Assembly: GCA_047636995.1 (NCBI GenBank)
Contig: JBLIGQ010000002.1
Location: forward strand, 57,772 to 121,771
Source: JAQWQB01 sp047636995
GTDB taxonomy: Bacteria; Bacteroidota; Bacteroidia; Flavobacteriales_D; Sanyastnellaceae
Direction: 5' to 3'
Length of the DNA stretch: 64,000 bases
Positions 54,871-63,600 of this stretch are shown piece after piece. A program made the position numbers and the translations under genes. Every line of letters starts with the position of its first letter. Position 1 is the stretch's first letter. A model generated the notes under the pieces. It saw only the letters and a list, made by a program, of their open reading frames with translations. It was not told the origin of the DNA and did not search any database.

Positions 54871-57165
54871 TCACTTTGACTTACCTATCAAGTTTTGTAA
54901 CTCTTCAAGAGAAGATTGAAAGCTTTCACTTTCCAAAGAGGCCGCAATGACCTCTTTTTCTTTCGAAGTCAAGTGCCAACTTAGTGACACTTTACTCTCT
55001 TCAGATTGGTGCAATTGGAAAGGCACAATGGTGATGCTGTTTCCAAACCAAGCAGAGAGGTATAAAAACATTTGATCGTTGTTATAATCTTGTGTTTTGG
55101 TAATATTTCCATAAACTGACCCCAATGGAGCGGTAATTTTATTAAAGAGTGTTCTTCCCCGCGCTTCTTTTGAAAAGCCCCTATCAACATCACGCACCTG
55201 TATGATCACAACACCACTTGTGTTACTGTTGATCCAGTCTCTGAATGAGTATAAAAATTGCATAGTTGTTTTCATACCAAAGTTATCACGCATCCCCGCA
55301 TCCATGACATCAATAGGCGGATCAGAAGGGAGCGTTACGCTAGGTAGAATGTACGGAAAGGTTGCATTCATTCGCAATGCCGAAGTAAAATGCAGATCAT
55401 ATGGCTTTTGGTTTTCAAAAAGTCTCAAGTACTCCACATCTTCACTAAGTGTTGTATAATTGACTTGCGGAACAGGCTTATTTTGAGTGAGAAAGGAACA
55501 AGGTTGTGCACTTATGATCAATCTTCGTCCATCATTCATAATGGTTGGAGCCATAATAAGCATCGGTATTTTCGCTTCTTGCTCAGGGATACGATAGTCT
55601 CCTAAGCGTTTATCCAGCAAATTATTTGTGTTTGAATTGAGTTGTTTCTCGAATGCCCAAGCTCTGTCTTTGGCGTACTCCTGATCACCATCTTTAACCT
55701 TTCTGTAACGGATGAAGAAATCATTGGTCGCAATGGTGAAAATAACTGGATTCAAGAGGTCTTTCCCCATGCGCTTTGGGAACTCATTAGACCATCTGCT
55801 TGGACCATTGTTTTCTTGCTCTTGCAGGTATATTTCGCGCAGGTATGCCGCGCCAATCATTCCGCCTGAAGAGCCAGATATCAAGGCGGTTTGATTTAAC
55901 AATCCACCTCCAAGAACGCTGTCAGCATAAGCTAAACTACTGATGGTCCAAAGGGCTGATCTGGAACCTCCACCGCTCGTATTCACTATGACCAATTTAG
56001 GCTTCTCTCCTTCAATTGATGCCTTCGTTTGATTCTTCTTTCGCCAATTTTTCAAGATACTCAGTGTATGCATAAAATCAGCATTTGCAAGGCTATCATT
56101 CGCATTGATAGAACGCACATACGCTTCAGTGTATGGAGCAGGTGCAGTAGTATAATCCATTCCATATGCTTGGTTTTGAATGTTCAAAACCGCGAATTCA
56201 GGCATTGAATAATTGACTATAAAAAACACCAATATAAAGACTGTAAGAGTCCATCCTTTGATCCAAGAGTAAAGCGCTGATATAAACATCAGCATCATAG
56301 TGAAGAAGAGCATCACGCTGGCAGCTGCCGGTAAAACGAAGTAGTGATTTTCTCCAAAAGACCCCAGAATAACAAAACTCACCATTAAGGCTACCTCGAA
56401 TAAAGACGCATTGAGATGGTTCTGGGCAAAAACTTTATTCAACAATTCAGGATTGTAGTGATCTGATGACCTTGCGAGGGCAATTCTCCTATGAGAGACA
56501 AGGTACGTTTCGGTCTTCCATTCTCTATTTCCACTGCGCTGTTCACTCCATCTTCTTCTTCTATGGAGGTTTGTTTTGACCGGTTCAGCATCTGTTTGAT
56601 TAGCTTCATCATCAGGGCCAAGGGTAGAAAAGTTTTTGAGGTTCTTATTCGTGAATCTGAAATACAGCAACGAGGTAATGAGAAAGATAATGAGCCCAAT
56701 CACAAATCCAAGCATGTTGACCAGCACTTCAGAGACACCAAGAAGTTCCTCTTGGTACTGAAATTTGACACTGCTAATGACGTAGGTGATTACAAAGGTC
56801 AATGGAATGACGAAGTTGTTTACACAGAACTTCGCAAAAGGCCTATTTAAAGTAGCTATGAATGGAAATCTAAATCCATGAAGAATATAAGTATAGAGGT
56901 TAAATGCCAAAATGAATCCACCCAAAGCAAACCCCACCATTCCAAATGAAATAGCGCTATTCTCCCCCATGTATTCTGGATACAAAAACTGGTAAGCAAC
57001 ACCGTATCTAGCTGCTAGGTAGTTTAGGGTATATCCGAAAAGAAGGAACCAAAAGAAGAGCAAAAAGAGGTTCTTCTTAAAATGCAAAAACAGAAGTTGG
57101 AAAGGAAAGAAAAAAATAATTCTCTTCAATCGTTGTTTCTTGCTGACATTGGTTGCTGCGTTCAC
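54871..57165 (-). CDS. Membrane-anchored patatin-like phospholipase
   Basis: 764 residues. The first 350 residues contain about seven hydrophobic segments, starting with IIFFFPFQLLFLHF. The rest is a patatin-like acyl hydrolase: oxyanion loop NTSGGGSRSALW, nucleophile elbow ISGSSGGMIGAA (GxSxG) and the dyad Asp in VMDAGMRDNFG. Such enzymes cleave acyl chains from phospholipids or other lipid esters. The membrane half places the catalytic half near the inner membrane; which side is not clear. The DUF389 gene follows. Confidence 0.87.
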   Translation of the reverse strand: MNAATNVSKKQRLKRIIFFFPFQLLFLHFKKNLFLLFFWFLLFGYTLNYLAARYGVAYQFLYPEYMGENSAISFGMVGFALGGFILAFNLYTYILHGFRFPFIATLNRPFAKFCVNNFVIPLTFVITYVISSVKFQYQEELLGVSEVLVNMLGFVIGLIIFLITSLLYFRFTNKNLKNFSTLGPDDEANQTDAEPVKTNLHRRRRWSEQRSGNREWKTETYLVSHRRIALARSSDHYNPELLNKVFAQNHLNASLFEVALMVSFVILGSFGENHYFVLPAAASVMLFFTMMLMFISALYSWIKGWTLTVFILVFFIVNYSMPEFAVLNIQNQAYGMDYTTAPAPYTEAYVRSINANDSLANADFMHTLSILKNWRKKNQTKASIEGEKPKLVIVNTSGGGSRSALWTISSLAYADSVLGGGLLNQTALISGSSGGMIGAAYLREIYLQEQENNGPSRWSNEFPKRMGKDLLNPVIFTIATNDFFIRYRKVKDGDQEYAKDRAWAFEKQLNSNTNNLLDKRLGDYRIPEQEAKIPMLIMAPTIMNDGRRLIISAQPCSFLTQNKPVPQVNYTTLSEDVEYLRLFENQKPYDLHFTSALRMNATFPYILPSVTLPSDPPIDVMDAGMRDNFGMKTTMQFLYSFRDWINSNTSGVVIIQVRDVDRGFSKEARGRTLFNKITAPLGSVYGNITKTQDYNNDQMFLYLSAWFGNSITIVPFQLHQSEESKVSLSWHLTSKEKEVIAASLESESFQSSLEELQNLIGKSK

Positions 57166-57316
57166 AAATTCGTTTTACGATGAAACGTTTTCAAAGTTAA
57201 ATTAGGCACTATATTTTAATAGAGACTAAAATTAGGTCTTGGTTTCGAGTAAGCGGATTCTAGAAAAAACAGATAGCTATATTCTAAAGCTAGTACATTC
57301 TCATTCGTCAGTTTCC

Positions 57317-59014
57317 CTACTCAGCAACTTTCTCAGCAACCCGTTTTCTCACTTCGTTCTCAACAGACTCTGTTTTTTCTGCAAGCGCTTTGCATTCACT
57401 CAAAACTTGATTCCCCCAGACTTTATCTTCCAGGTCTACCATGTTAATTTGAACATTCATTACGGCGCCTAAAACAGCAGAACGTGAGCACAAGGCTCCT
57501 ACACCAGCATCTGTTATTGAGTTCGGATTGCCAATTTCAGCCATTGCCTTGCACAACTCCAATCCGGCAAATGCTGTTCTTGCCACCTCCAATGGGATTT
57601 CAATGGCATATTTCGTTGCCGCTTGAATGGCTTCCTTTCGAGCAGCCTTATCTTGGTCAGATCCTTTAGGCAGACCAAAAGCTTCCATGATTCTATTGAA
57701 GGCATTGGTGTCTTCATCAACCAGTTGAATCAATTTTTCTTGAATTTCCATTCCACGAACAGCCCATTCAGAAAACTCCTCCCATCTGGCATCCCAACCT
57801 CGCTTATGGGCACTCAAATTGGCTACCATTGTTCCAAGTGAAACACCAAGAGCAGCAGCATATGCAGAAATAGAACCTCCGCCTGGGGCCATTGATTCAG
57901 AGCTTGTCTCTTGGGCGAAATCAACCAATGACATACCTACCAATCTCCCATTCTCTCCTCCTTCAATCATGTACTCAATGATCTTCTCTTCAGGCTTAAA
58001 TGGAGCGAGGTCATCAAGTCCCAAAGACTTTACAGCAATTTTAATTTTCTCTTTTTCTGAAATGCCTAAAGAACGCTCTTGCTTAGTCAAGTAATGATCT
58101 GCAGCCTCAATTAGAACGCGTTTAGGCAGCAATCCAACTACTTCACTTCCCGTTACACGCACACCTCTCTGTCTCGCTTTTTCTGATGCTTCATCAAATG
58201 CCTTATGAACAGAGGTGATATTGATGTTCGTCAAATTCAATGATAACTGTGCAATTCCGTATTCTTCAATATACCAACCAATCCCTTTTACAGATTTCAA
58301 TGTTCCTGGCTGACGAACAGGCTCTCCGTTTTCATCTAACACTTTCTTTCCTGTAATGGGATCTCCTTCTCGCTTTATTCTTCCTGCTTCGCGAAGATCA
58401 AAAGCAATGGCATTTGCCCGTCTGGTAGAAGTGGTATTCAAATTGATGTTGTATGCCACAAGGAAATCCCTTGCGCCAATGGCGGTTGCCCCGGTTTGCT
58501 TTGCGCTCTCGTTAAATTCTGCTGGACCGAAATCTGGTTTCCATTCTGGCTTTGATAACTTCTCAAGTCCTTCATACTCTCCTGAACGACAGAAGGCAAG
58601 ATTGGCACGTCTTGGATCAGATGCAGCTGATTCATAAAAATACCCAGGTATGCTTAATTCTTCTCCTACTCGCTTTCCTAATGCATGGGCAAGTTCAACG
58701 CATTCTTCCATCGAAACGTTTGAAACAGGCACAAACGGACAAACATCGGTTGCTCCCATTCTTGGGTGTTCACCTTTTTGCTTGCGCATGTCAATCAATT
58801 CAGCCGCTTTTTTAATCAATCTAAAAGCTGCTTCAACCACTTGCTCCGGCTCCCCTACAAAGGTAATTACCGTCCGATTTGTTGTGCTTCCTGGATCTAC
58901 GTCAAGAAGTTTGACTCCTTCTACAGTTTCAACAACACTCACAATCGCTTGAATTTTAGCCTGATCGCGACCTTCAGAAATATTTGGTACGCATTCTACG
59001 AGTTTCCTTGCCAT
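57317..59014 (-). CDS. ftcD: Glutamate formimidoyltransferase / formimidoyl-THF cyclodeaminase (bifunctional FtcD)
   Basis: 565 residues from the ATG at 59014 (MARKLVECVPNISEGRDQAK); the frame opens 33 codons upstream in unrelated sequence. Residues 1-330 are the formimidoyltransferase (VECVPNISEGRD; GEHPRMGATDVCPFVPV with the catalytic His). Residues about 370-565 are the helical cyclodeaminase (SSESMAPGGGSISAYAAALG). It moves the formimidoyl group from formimidoyl-glutamate to tetrahydrofolate and cyclises it, at the end of histidine degradation. The pathway's hutI lies two genes upstream. Confidence 0.96.
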   Translation of the reverse strand: MARKLVECVPNISEGRDQAKIQAIVSVVETVEGVKLLDVDPGSTTNRTVITFVGEPEQVVEAAFRLIKKAAELIDMRKQKGEHPRMGATDVCPFVPVSNVSMEECVELAHALGKRVGEELSIPGYFYESAASDPRRANLAFCRSGEYEGLEKLSKPEWKPDFGPAEFNESAKQTGATAIGARDFLVAYNINLNTTSTRRANAIAFDLREAGRIKREGDPITGKKVLDENGEPVRQPGTLKSVKGIGWYIEEYGIAQLSLNLTNINITSVHKAFDEASEKARQRGVRVTGSEVVGLLPKRVLIEAADHYLTKQERSLGISEKEKIKIAVKSLGLDDLAPFKPEEKIIEYMIEGGENGRLVGMSLVDFAQETSSESMAPGGGSISAYAAALGVSLGTMVANLSAHKRGWDARWEEFSEWAVRGMEIQEKLIQLVDEDTNAFNRIMEAFGLPKGSDQDKAARKEAIQAATKYAIEIPLEVARTAFAGLELCKAMAEIGNPNSITDAGVGALCSRSAVLGAVMNVQINMVDLEDKVWGNQVLSECKALAEKTESVENEVRKRVAEKVAE

Positions 59015-59119
59015 AACATCACTTTTTAGTGGGACGAATGTAACAGGAAAATCCAATGCTTGAAAGTTTATATGCCGTTCTTTAACCTGAGACCAGAGAT
59101 GCACCCAAATCACCTTGTT

Positions 59120-60223
59120 CTAAACCAGTTCAGAATTCCCCAATAAAGAAGATGAGCGTTGCACTGTACCACTCAAAACCCACTCAGCAAAACGTTCACT
59201 AATAGAAGAAATATCCCTACAGGCAACAGATTTTAGCGCTTCTTCTCTCATTTTTTGCTGCTGCTCATTTGAAAGATTGATAAAAATTTTTGCGCAATGT
59301 GTGAATTCGGAAACGGAATCGCATTTCCATCCATTCTCCCCATTTCTAATAAGCTTAGCATGCTCTCCTACATTAGAAACAATGAGTGGTACTCCTGCTG
59401 ACAAGATTAGTTGAGTTAAATGAGAAGCGCAGCTGAGGTTAAAAAGATGCTTACTGCTCGGGCTCAAAGCCAAGTCCCAATTTTCTATTCGCTCCTGTAA
59501 TTCAAGTTGTTCAGTAAAGCACGCCTCTGTTGGCATGCTAAGCTGAATCAAATGATACCCTCTGAATGCTTCGCGAATTTGATTTCGATCCTTGGCATTG
59601 CGCAGTCCGATGAGCTCAAGTTTAATGGGGAAATTAAGCTCCTTCAGCACAGGAATCAACATTTCGTTGAGCACATTCAGGTTCGATAAGGTCTCGTCTG
59701 TTGAATCATTCAATCGGCAATCTGCGATCCATCCTATTGTGAGCCTAATATTCTTCGGAGACATTGCTATTTCTTTTGCTTGAACTGGCGTGGGCAAATA
59801 GTAAGACACAACACCTGTTTTCTGCACAGCGTTCTGGACCCATTGACTCCCTGATACAACTGTTTTTGCACTGTTCAAAAAGGCATTGTAAGTGTGGGTT
59901 TTTTTAAGGTGGTTGACTGAGTAATCAACGTCGTAAACGATGTCTTTCCTTTGCCTAGAGAGGAACAACAACATTTTAGCATAAAAAGATTGATCAATCA
60001 CCTGCTGAATCACCACCTTAATGTATTTCTTTCTGTAAAAAGTCAGTTTCAATATCAAAAAAGCAAAACGAATGTATTCCCATTTCGACCCAGGCGGACA
60101 AACTAACCTCGCATTCACATCATACTTCTTTTGGAGAAAAAAAAGCATTGTGGCACCGCGCATTTGCACAAGGCTATGACTCGCTTCAGCGTGAGCGAAC
60201 CAATATAATTGACATTTGGACAA
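59120..60223 (-). CDS. GT-B glycosyltransferase-like protein
   Basis: 367 residues. There is no signal peptide. The N-terminal half has a Rossmann-like arrangement, and the C-terminal half resembles family 4 glycosyltransferases: NIRLTIGWIADCRLNDS, IKLELIGLRNA, and SAGVPLIVSNVGEHAKLIRNGENGWKC, where the acceptor/nucleotide site lies (given by position near residues 280-310). The usual E-x7-E is not clear (LALSPSSKHLFNLSCASHL). The donor and acceptor are unknown. It separates hutI from ftcD on the same strand. Confidence 0.78.
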   Translation of the reverse strand: MSKCQLYWFAHAEASHSLVQMRGATMLFFLQKKYDVNARLVCPPGSKWEYIRFAFLILKLTFYRKKYIKVVIQQVIDQSFYAKMLLFLSRQRKDIVYDVDYSVNHLKKTHTYNAFLNSAKTVVSGSQWVQNAVQKTGVVSYYLPTPVQAKEIAMSPKNIRLTIGWIADCRLNDSTDETLSNLNVLNEMLIPVLKELNFPIKLELIGLRNAKDRNQIREAFRGYHLIQLSMPTEACFTEQLELQERIENWDLALSPSSKHLFNLSCASHLTQLILSAGVPLIVSNVGEHAKLIRNGENGWKCDSVSEFTHCAKIFINLSNEQQQKMREEALKSVACRDISSISERFAEWVLSGTVQRSSSLLGNSELV

Positions 60224-60299
60224 TTGGAAGTTATTTAATTTGTTTGCACTGCATGTGTGGCTACATACAATACTGCAAATTTACATCAAGCCGCTTCCC

Positions 60300-61559
60300 C
60301 TAAAGGGTGATAGGCGCGTACTTCTTTCCGTTCACAAAGACTTCATCAACTAAATTCTCTCCAAAAGAATAAGGCAAAAAATAAGGTGAGTTCATGGGTT
60401 TCGTCAGAAAGAAATTAGCACGCATTCCGGGGGTTATACTGCCAACTTCGTCCTCTAATTCCATGGCTGCGGCCCCATTGATTGTTGCTGCATTGAATGC
60501 TTCTTCAGGCAACATCTTCATCTTGAAACAAGCAAGGCCTACCACCAAATTCATATTTCCACTTGGGGTAGAACCCGGGTTGTAATCAGTTGCTAAAGCC
60601 AAGGGCAGGCCAGCATCAATTAATGTTCTAGCGGGAGTGTATGGAATTGATAAGAAAAGAGAACAAGAAGGCAAAGCAACTGGAATTGTGTTTCCTTCTT
60701 TGAGCGCCTCAACATCTGCCGCTGTCAATTCTTCTAAATGATCAACTGTCAGACATTGGCGTTGAACGCACGCTTTCACCCCGCCATTCGCTGTGAATTG
60801 ATTTACATGAACCTTGCCTTTCAAACCGTATTTCGCCCCAGCATCCAAAATTCTTGTGACTTGCTCAATTGAAAAGTAGCCTTCCTCTAAAAAGGCATCT
60901 ATGTAATCAGCCAGATTTTCCTCGGCTATTGCTGGTAGCATCTCATTGATAATCAAATCAATGTATGCATCTTCCCTCCCCTTGTATTCTGTAGGAAACG
61001 CATGCGCCCCCAAGAAGGTAGATTTAATGGGAATAGGCAAAATTTCACTCAGTTTTCGAATGACCCTCAGCATTTTAAGTTCTGACTCAACACTTAATCC
61101 ATATCCGCTCTTGATTTCAAGCGCAGTAGTTCCCATTTGAATAATGCTGTTAGCACGGTCTAGCGCAGCAACAAGCAATTCTTCTTCAGAGGCTTCTGCC
61201 AGTTTCATAGCAGAATTCAAAATACCACCTCCGTTTGCAGCAATCTCTGCGTAACTATGTCCTCTAATGCGATCTACAAATTCACCTTCTCTATTTCCCG
61301 CATAAACCAGGTGACTATGCGAATCACACCAACCAGGAAAAAGGTATTTCCCACTCGCATCTATTACTTCAAGGTCTCGCCAATCAGTAATCCCTCCCCA
61401 TTCTTCCATGGTTCCAAAATCAACAATGATTCCGTCTTCAACGGCCAACCAAGCATTTGATAGAATAGGAAGTTCACGCATGGCTGCGCCAGATAAAATT
61501 CCCGGATTCGTTTCTCTTGCGCCAACTAACCCCTTGATGTTCTTAATCAGTAATTTCAT
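60300..61559 (-). CDS. hutI: Imidazolonepropionase
   Basis: 419 residues from the ATG at 61559 (MKLLIKNIKGLVGAR); the frame opens 15 codons earlier. Metal ligands are in GWCDSHSHLVYAG, EIKSGYGLSVESELKMLRVI is a strong HutI segment, HVNQFTANGG carries a metal-binding His, and the last metal Asp is in ALATDYNPGS. It hydrolyses imidazolone-5-propanoate to formimidoyl-glutamate, the substrate that FtcD uses. hutH and hutU are not in the window. Confidence 0.96.
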   Translation of the reverse strand: MKLLIKNIKGLVGARETNPGILSGAAMRELPILSNAWLAVEDGIIVDFGTMEEWGGITDWRDLEVIDASGKYLFPGWCDSHSHLVYAGNREGEFVDRIRGHSYAEIAANGGGILNSAMKLAEASEEELLVAALDRANSIIQMGTTALEIKSGYGLSVESELKMLRVIRKLSEILPIPIKSTFLGAHAFPTEYKGREDAYIDLIINEMLPAIAEENLADYIDAFLEEGYFSIEQVTRILDAGAKYGLKGKVHVNQFTANGGVKACVQRQCLTVDHLEELTAADVEALKEGNTIPVALPSCSLFLSIPYTPARTLIDAGLPLALATDYNPGSTPSGNMNLVVGLACFKMKMLPEEAFNAATINGAAAMELEDEVGSITPGMRANFFLTKPMNSPYFLPYSFGENLVDEVFVNGKKYAPITL

Positions 61560-61656
61560 GCCGTAAAAGTAAGGTTCTCTCCGTGAGAATTGCCGAAGGT
61601 TCATTTTCCTTTTCCACTGAAGGAGCTCTGATGCACAAAAAAGCTAACTTCGGCCT

Positions 61657-62403
61657 ATGTCTGCACAATCTGCCCTAATTTCCTTCTTCTTCATCTTCTT
61701 CTTTGGCACAAACAGCTGGTGTCAATTCGATGACCCAGTGGAGTTTACAATGCCAGAAGAACTGAACACCATCGGATTCAATGTGACTCCTGTGGTTATT
61801 CTAGCCATGAATAGTGATCAATACAGTCCACGTTGGAGTTTTCTTTTCAAAAGGCAAACCCACCTCAATTCCAAGGTGCGAATTCAGGTAAATTTAGAAA
61901 CCCGTGACAAGTACGATTTGATCCAACGAAGTTCTCCTTTAGCCTGGTCAGACAGTACTATTACAATCGCTTTGGACACACGAAAACACACCAATCAGGA
62001 CATCCGTTTCGGGATGGAGTTTTTCAAGCCCAATGAGAAAAACTCTATGATTTATGGATTTGATGCAGGGATTGGAATCTGGAGTGAATTTGATGAAGAA
62101 GTCATTATTCCGTACTGGAATGACCCTGAATTGGCCAATCAACCCGTTCCTTCGCCTTTCGAATCAAGTAGAACAGTCACTTCTGAAGTCACATGGGCAT
62201 ATGCCGTTCTTGATTTTTCAGTGGGCCATAAATTCAATGCGAATTCAAATTTCAATTTCATCTTACAATGGACACCTGAGGTGATCTACCAATGGCCAGT
62301 GCTAGAAAAGTACTCTAACCCCGATGCGAGATTAAATCCGCCATCAGATGCGTTTTTCTTTCGCTTACGCGGAATAGAACTCTTCATGAATGTGGTTTTC
62401 TAA
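61657..62403 (+). CDS. Predicted envelope beta-barrel protein of unknown function
   Basis: 248 residues. The signal peptide (SALISFFFIFFFGTNSWCQ) is followed by alternating polar/hydrophobic strands (WSFLFKRQTHLNSKVRIQVN; LDFSVGHKFNANSNFNFILQ). The chain ends in aromatic and hydrophobic residues with a final Phe (FMNVVF), as in outer-membrane beta-barrels. The family is not recognised. It is 38 bases upstream of aroC, but a TAnnTTTG box between them suggests aroC has its own promoter. Confidence 0.7.
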   Translation: MSAQSALISFFFIFFFGTNSWCQFDDPVEFTMPEELNTIGFNVTPVVILAMNSDQYSPRWSFLFKRQTHLNSKVRIQVNLETRDKYDLIQRSSPLAWSDSTITIALDTRKHTNQDIRFGMEFFKPNEKNSMIYGFDAGIGIWSEFDEEVIIPYWNDPELANQPVPSPFESSRTVTSEVTWAYAVLDFSVGHKFNANSNFNFILQWTPEVIYQWPVLEKYSNPDARLNPPSDAFFFRLRGIELFMNVVF

Positions 62404-62412
62404 TCACCTTCC

Positions 62413-62420
62413 TATCTTTG
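62413..62420 (+). promoter_or_regulatory. TAnnTTTG box upstream of aroC
   Basis: TATCTTTG matches the Bacteroidetes -7 consensus exactly and lies 21 bases before the aroC ATG. No -33 TTTG is seen at normal spacing. Confidence 0.45.
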
Positions 62421-62441
62421 CCGTGCATCAAACATTAAGTT

Positions 62442-63515
62442 ATGTCGAATACGTTCGGACGCCTGTTTAAGTTAACCACCTTCGGAGAATCTCATGGAAA
62501 AGCCATCGGCGGAACTGTTGATGGCTGTCCGGCTGGCATCCCTTTCTCAGAGGATTTCGTCCAAAAAGAATTGGACCGAAGAAAGCCAGGGCAAAGCCAC
62601 TTGACAACGCAACGAAAGGAAAGCGATACCGTCCAATTTTTAAGCGGTCTATTCGAAGGCAAGACAACAGGCGCTCCCATTGGGTTTATGATCCCAAATG
62701 AAGATCAACGTTCAAAAGATTACAGTCACCTTAAAAATAGCTTTCGTCCGTCTCATGCAGACTTCACCTATGAGCAAAAGTACGGACACCGAGACTACAG
62801 AGGTGGTGGAAGGTCTAGCGCGCGTGAGACAGCGTCAAGAGTTGCAGGCGGAGCCATTGCGCAAGCATTTTTATCAACTCAAGGAGTTACCATCACAGCT
62901 TGGGTTGAACGTGTAAAAGACGTTCATCTTGGCTATTCAGGACAAACCTACAGCCGCAAAGAAGTTGATGCTTCACTTGTGCGTTGCCCAGATGAAAAAG
63001 CATCAGACGAAATGCAAAAACTCATTGAGCATGCACGTAAAAAAGGAGACACTTTAGGCGGCGCAATAAGATGTATAATAAGCGGTGTACCAGCAGGTTG
63101 GGGCGAGCCAGTTTTCGGGAAACTTCACGCTGAATTGGGAGGTGCAATGTTAGGAATCAATGCCGTGAAAGCATTTGAAATTGGCAGTGGAATTGAGGGT
63201 ACAAAACATTTTGGCTCAGAGCAAAATGACGCGTTCATTATGGACGAAGGCACTACAAAAACCACTTCGAACAACAGCGGCGGAATCCAAGGTGGTATTT
63301 CAAACGGACAATCCATTCATTTTTCTGTTGCGTTCAAGCCAGTGGCAACAATCATGAAAGACCAAGCATCAGTAGATAAAGAAGGACATGAAATTCTGGT
63401 CAAAGGAAAAGGCAGACATGACCCTTGCGTGCTGCCTAGAGCAGTTGCCATTGTAGAAGCCATGGCTGCTTTAGTGCTTGCAGATGCTGCTTTGTTGGCA
63501 CGAACCAATAAGTAA
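62442..63515 (+). CDS. aroC: Chorismate synthase
   Basis: 357 residues. GRLFKLTTFGESHGKAIGGTVDG at the N-terminus (positions about 5-27), HADFTYEQKYGHRDYRGGGRSSARETASRVAGGA in the middle (positions about 105-140, with FMN-binding residues), and the late segment RHDPCVLPRAVAIVEAM identify AroC. It makes chorismate from EPSP with reduced FMN as cofactor. aroQ of the same pathway is at 21755. It is followed by a symporter gene. Confidence 0.98.
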   Translation: MSNTFGRLFKLTTFGESHGKAIGGTVDGCPAGIPFSEDFVQKELDRRKPGQSHLTTQRKESDTVQFLSGLFEGKTTGAPIGFMIPNEDQRSKDYSHLKNSFRPSHADFTYEQKYGHRDYRGGGRSSARETASRVAGGAIAQAFLSTQGVTITAWVERVKDVHLGYSGQTYSRKEVDASLVRCPDEKASDEMQKLIEHARKKGDTLGGAIRCIISGVPAGWGEPVFGKLHAELGGAMLGINAVKAFEIGSGIEGTKHFGSEQNDAFIMDEGTTKTTSNNSGGIQGGISNGQSIHFSVAFKPVATIMKDQASVDKEGHEILVKGKGRHDPCVLPRAVAIVEAMAALVLADAALLARTNK

Positions 63516-63600
63516 ATTGAGCATTTGCTCATAAGTCTGCTGCGCGTTGTTCTTCTAAGTGCGAGGTTTTTCGCATCTTAATGCCTCAAATAAAAGCGCC

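Noticed and set aside
63560..63575. Small hairpin TGCGA-GGTTTT-TCGCA after aroC
   Set aside because: The stem is only five bp and is not followed by a T-run, so I did not call it a terminator.
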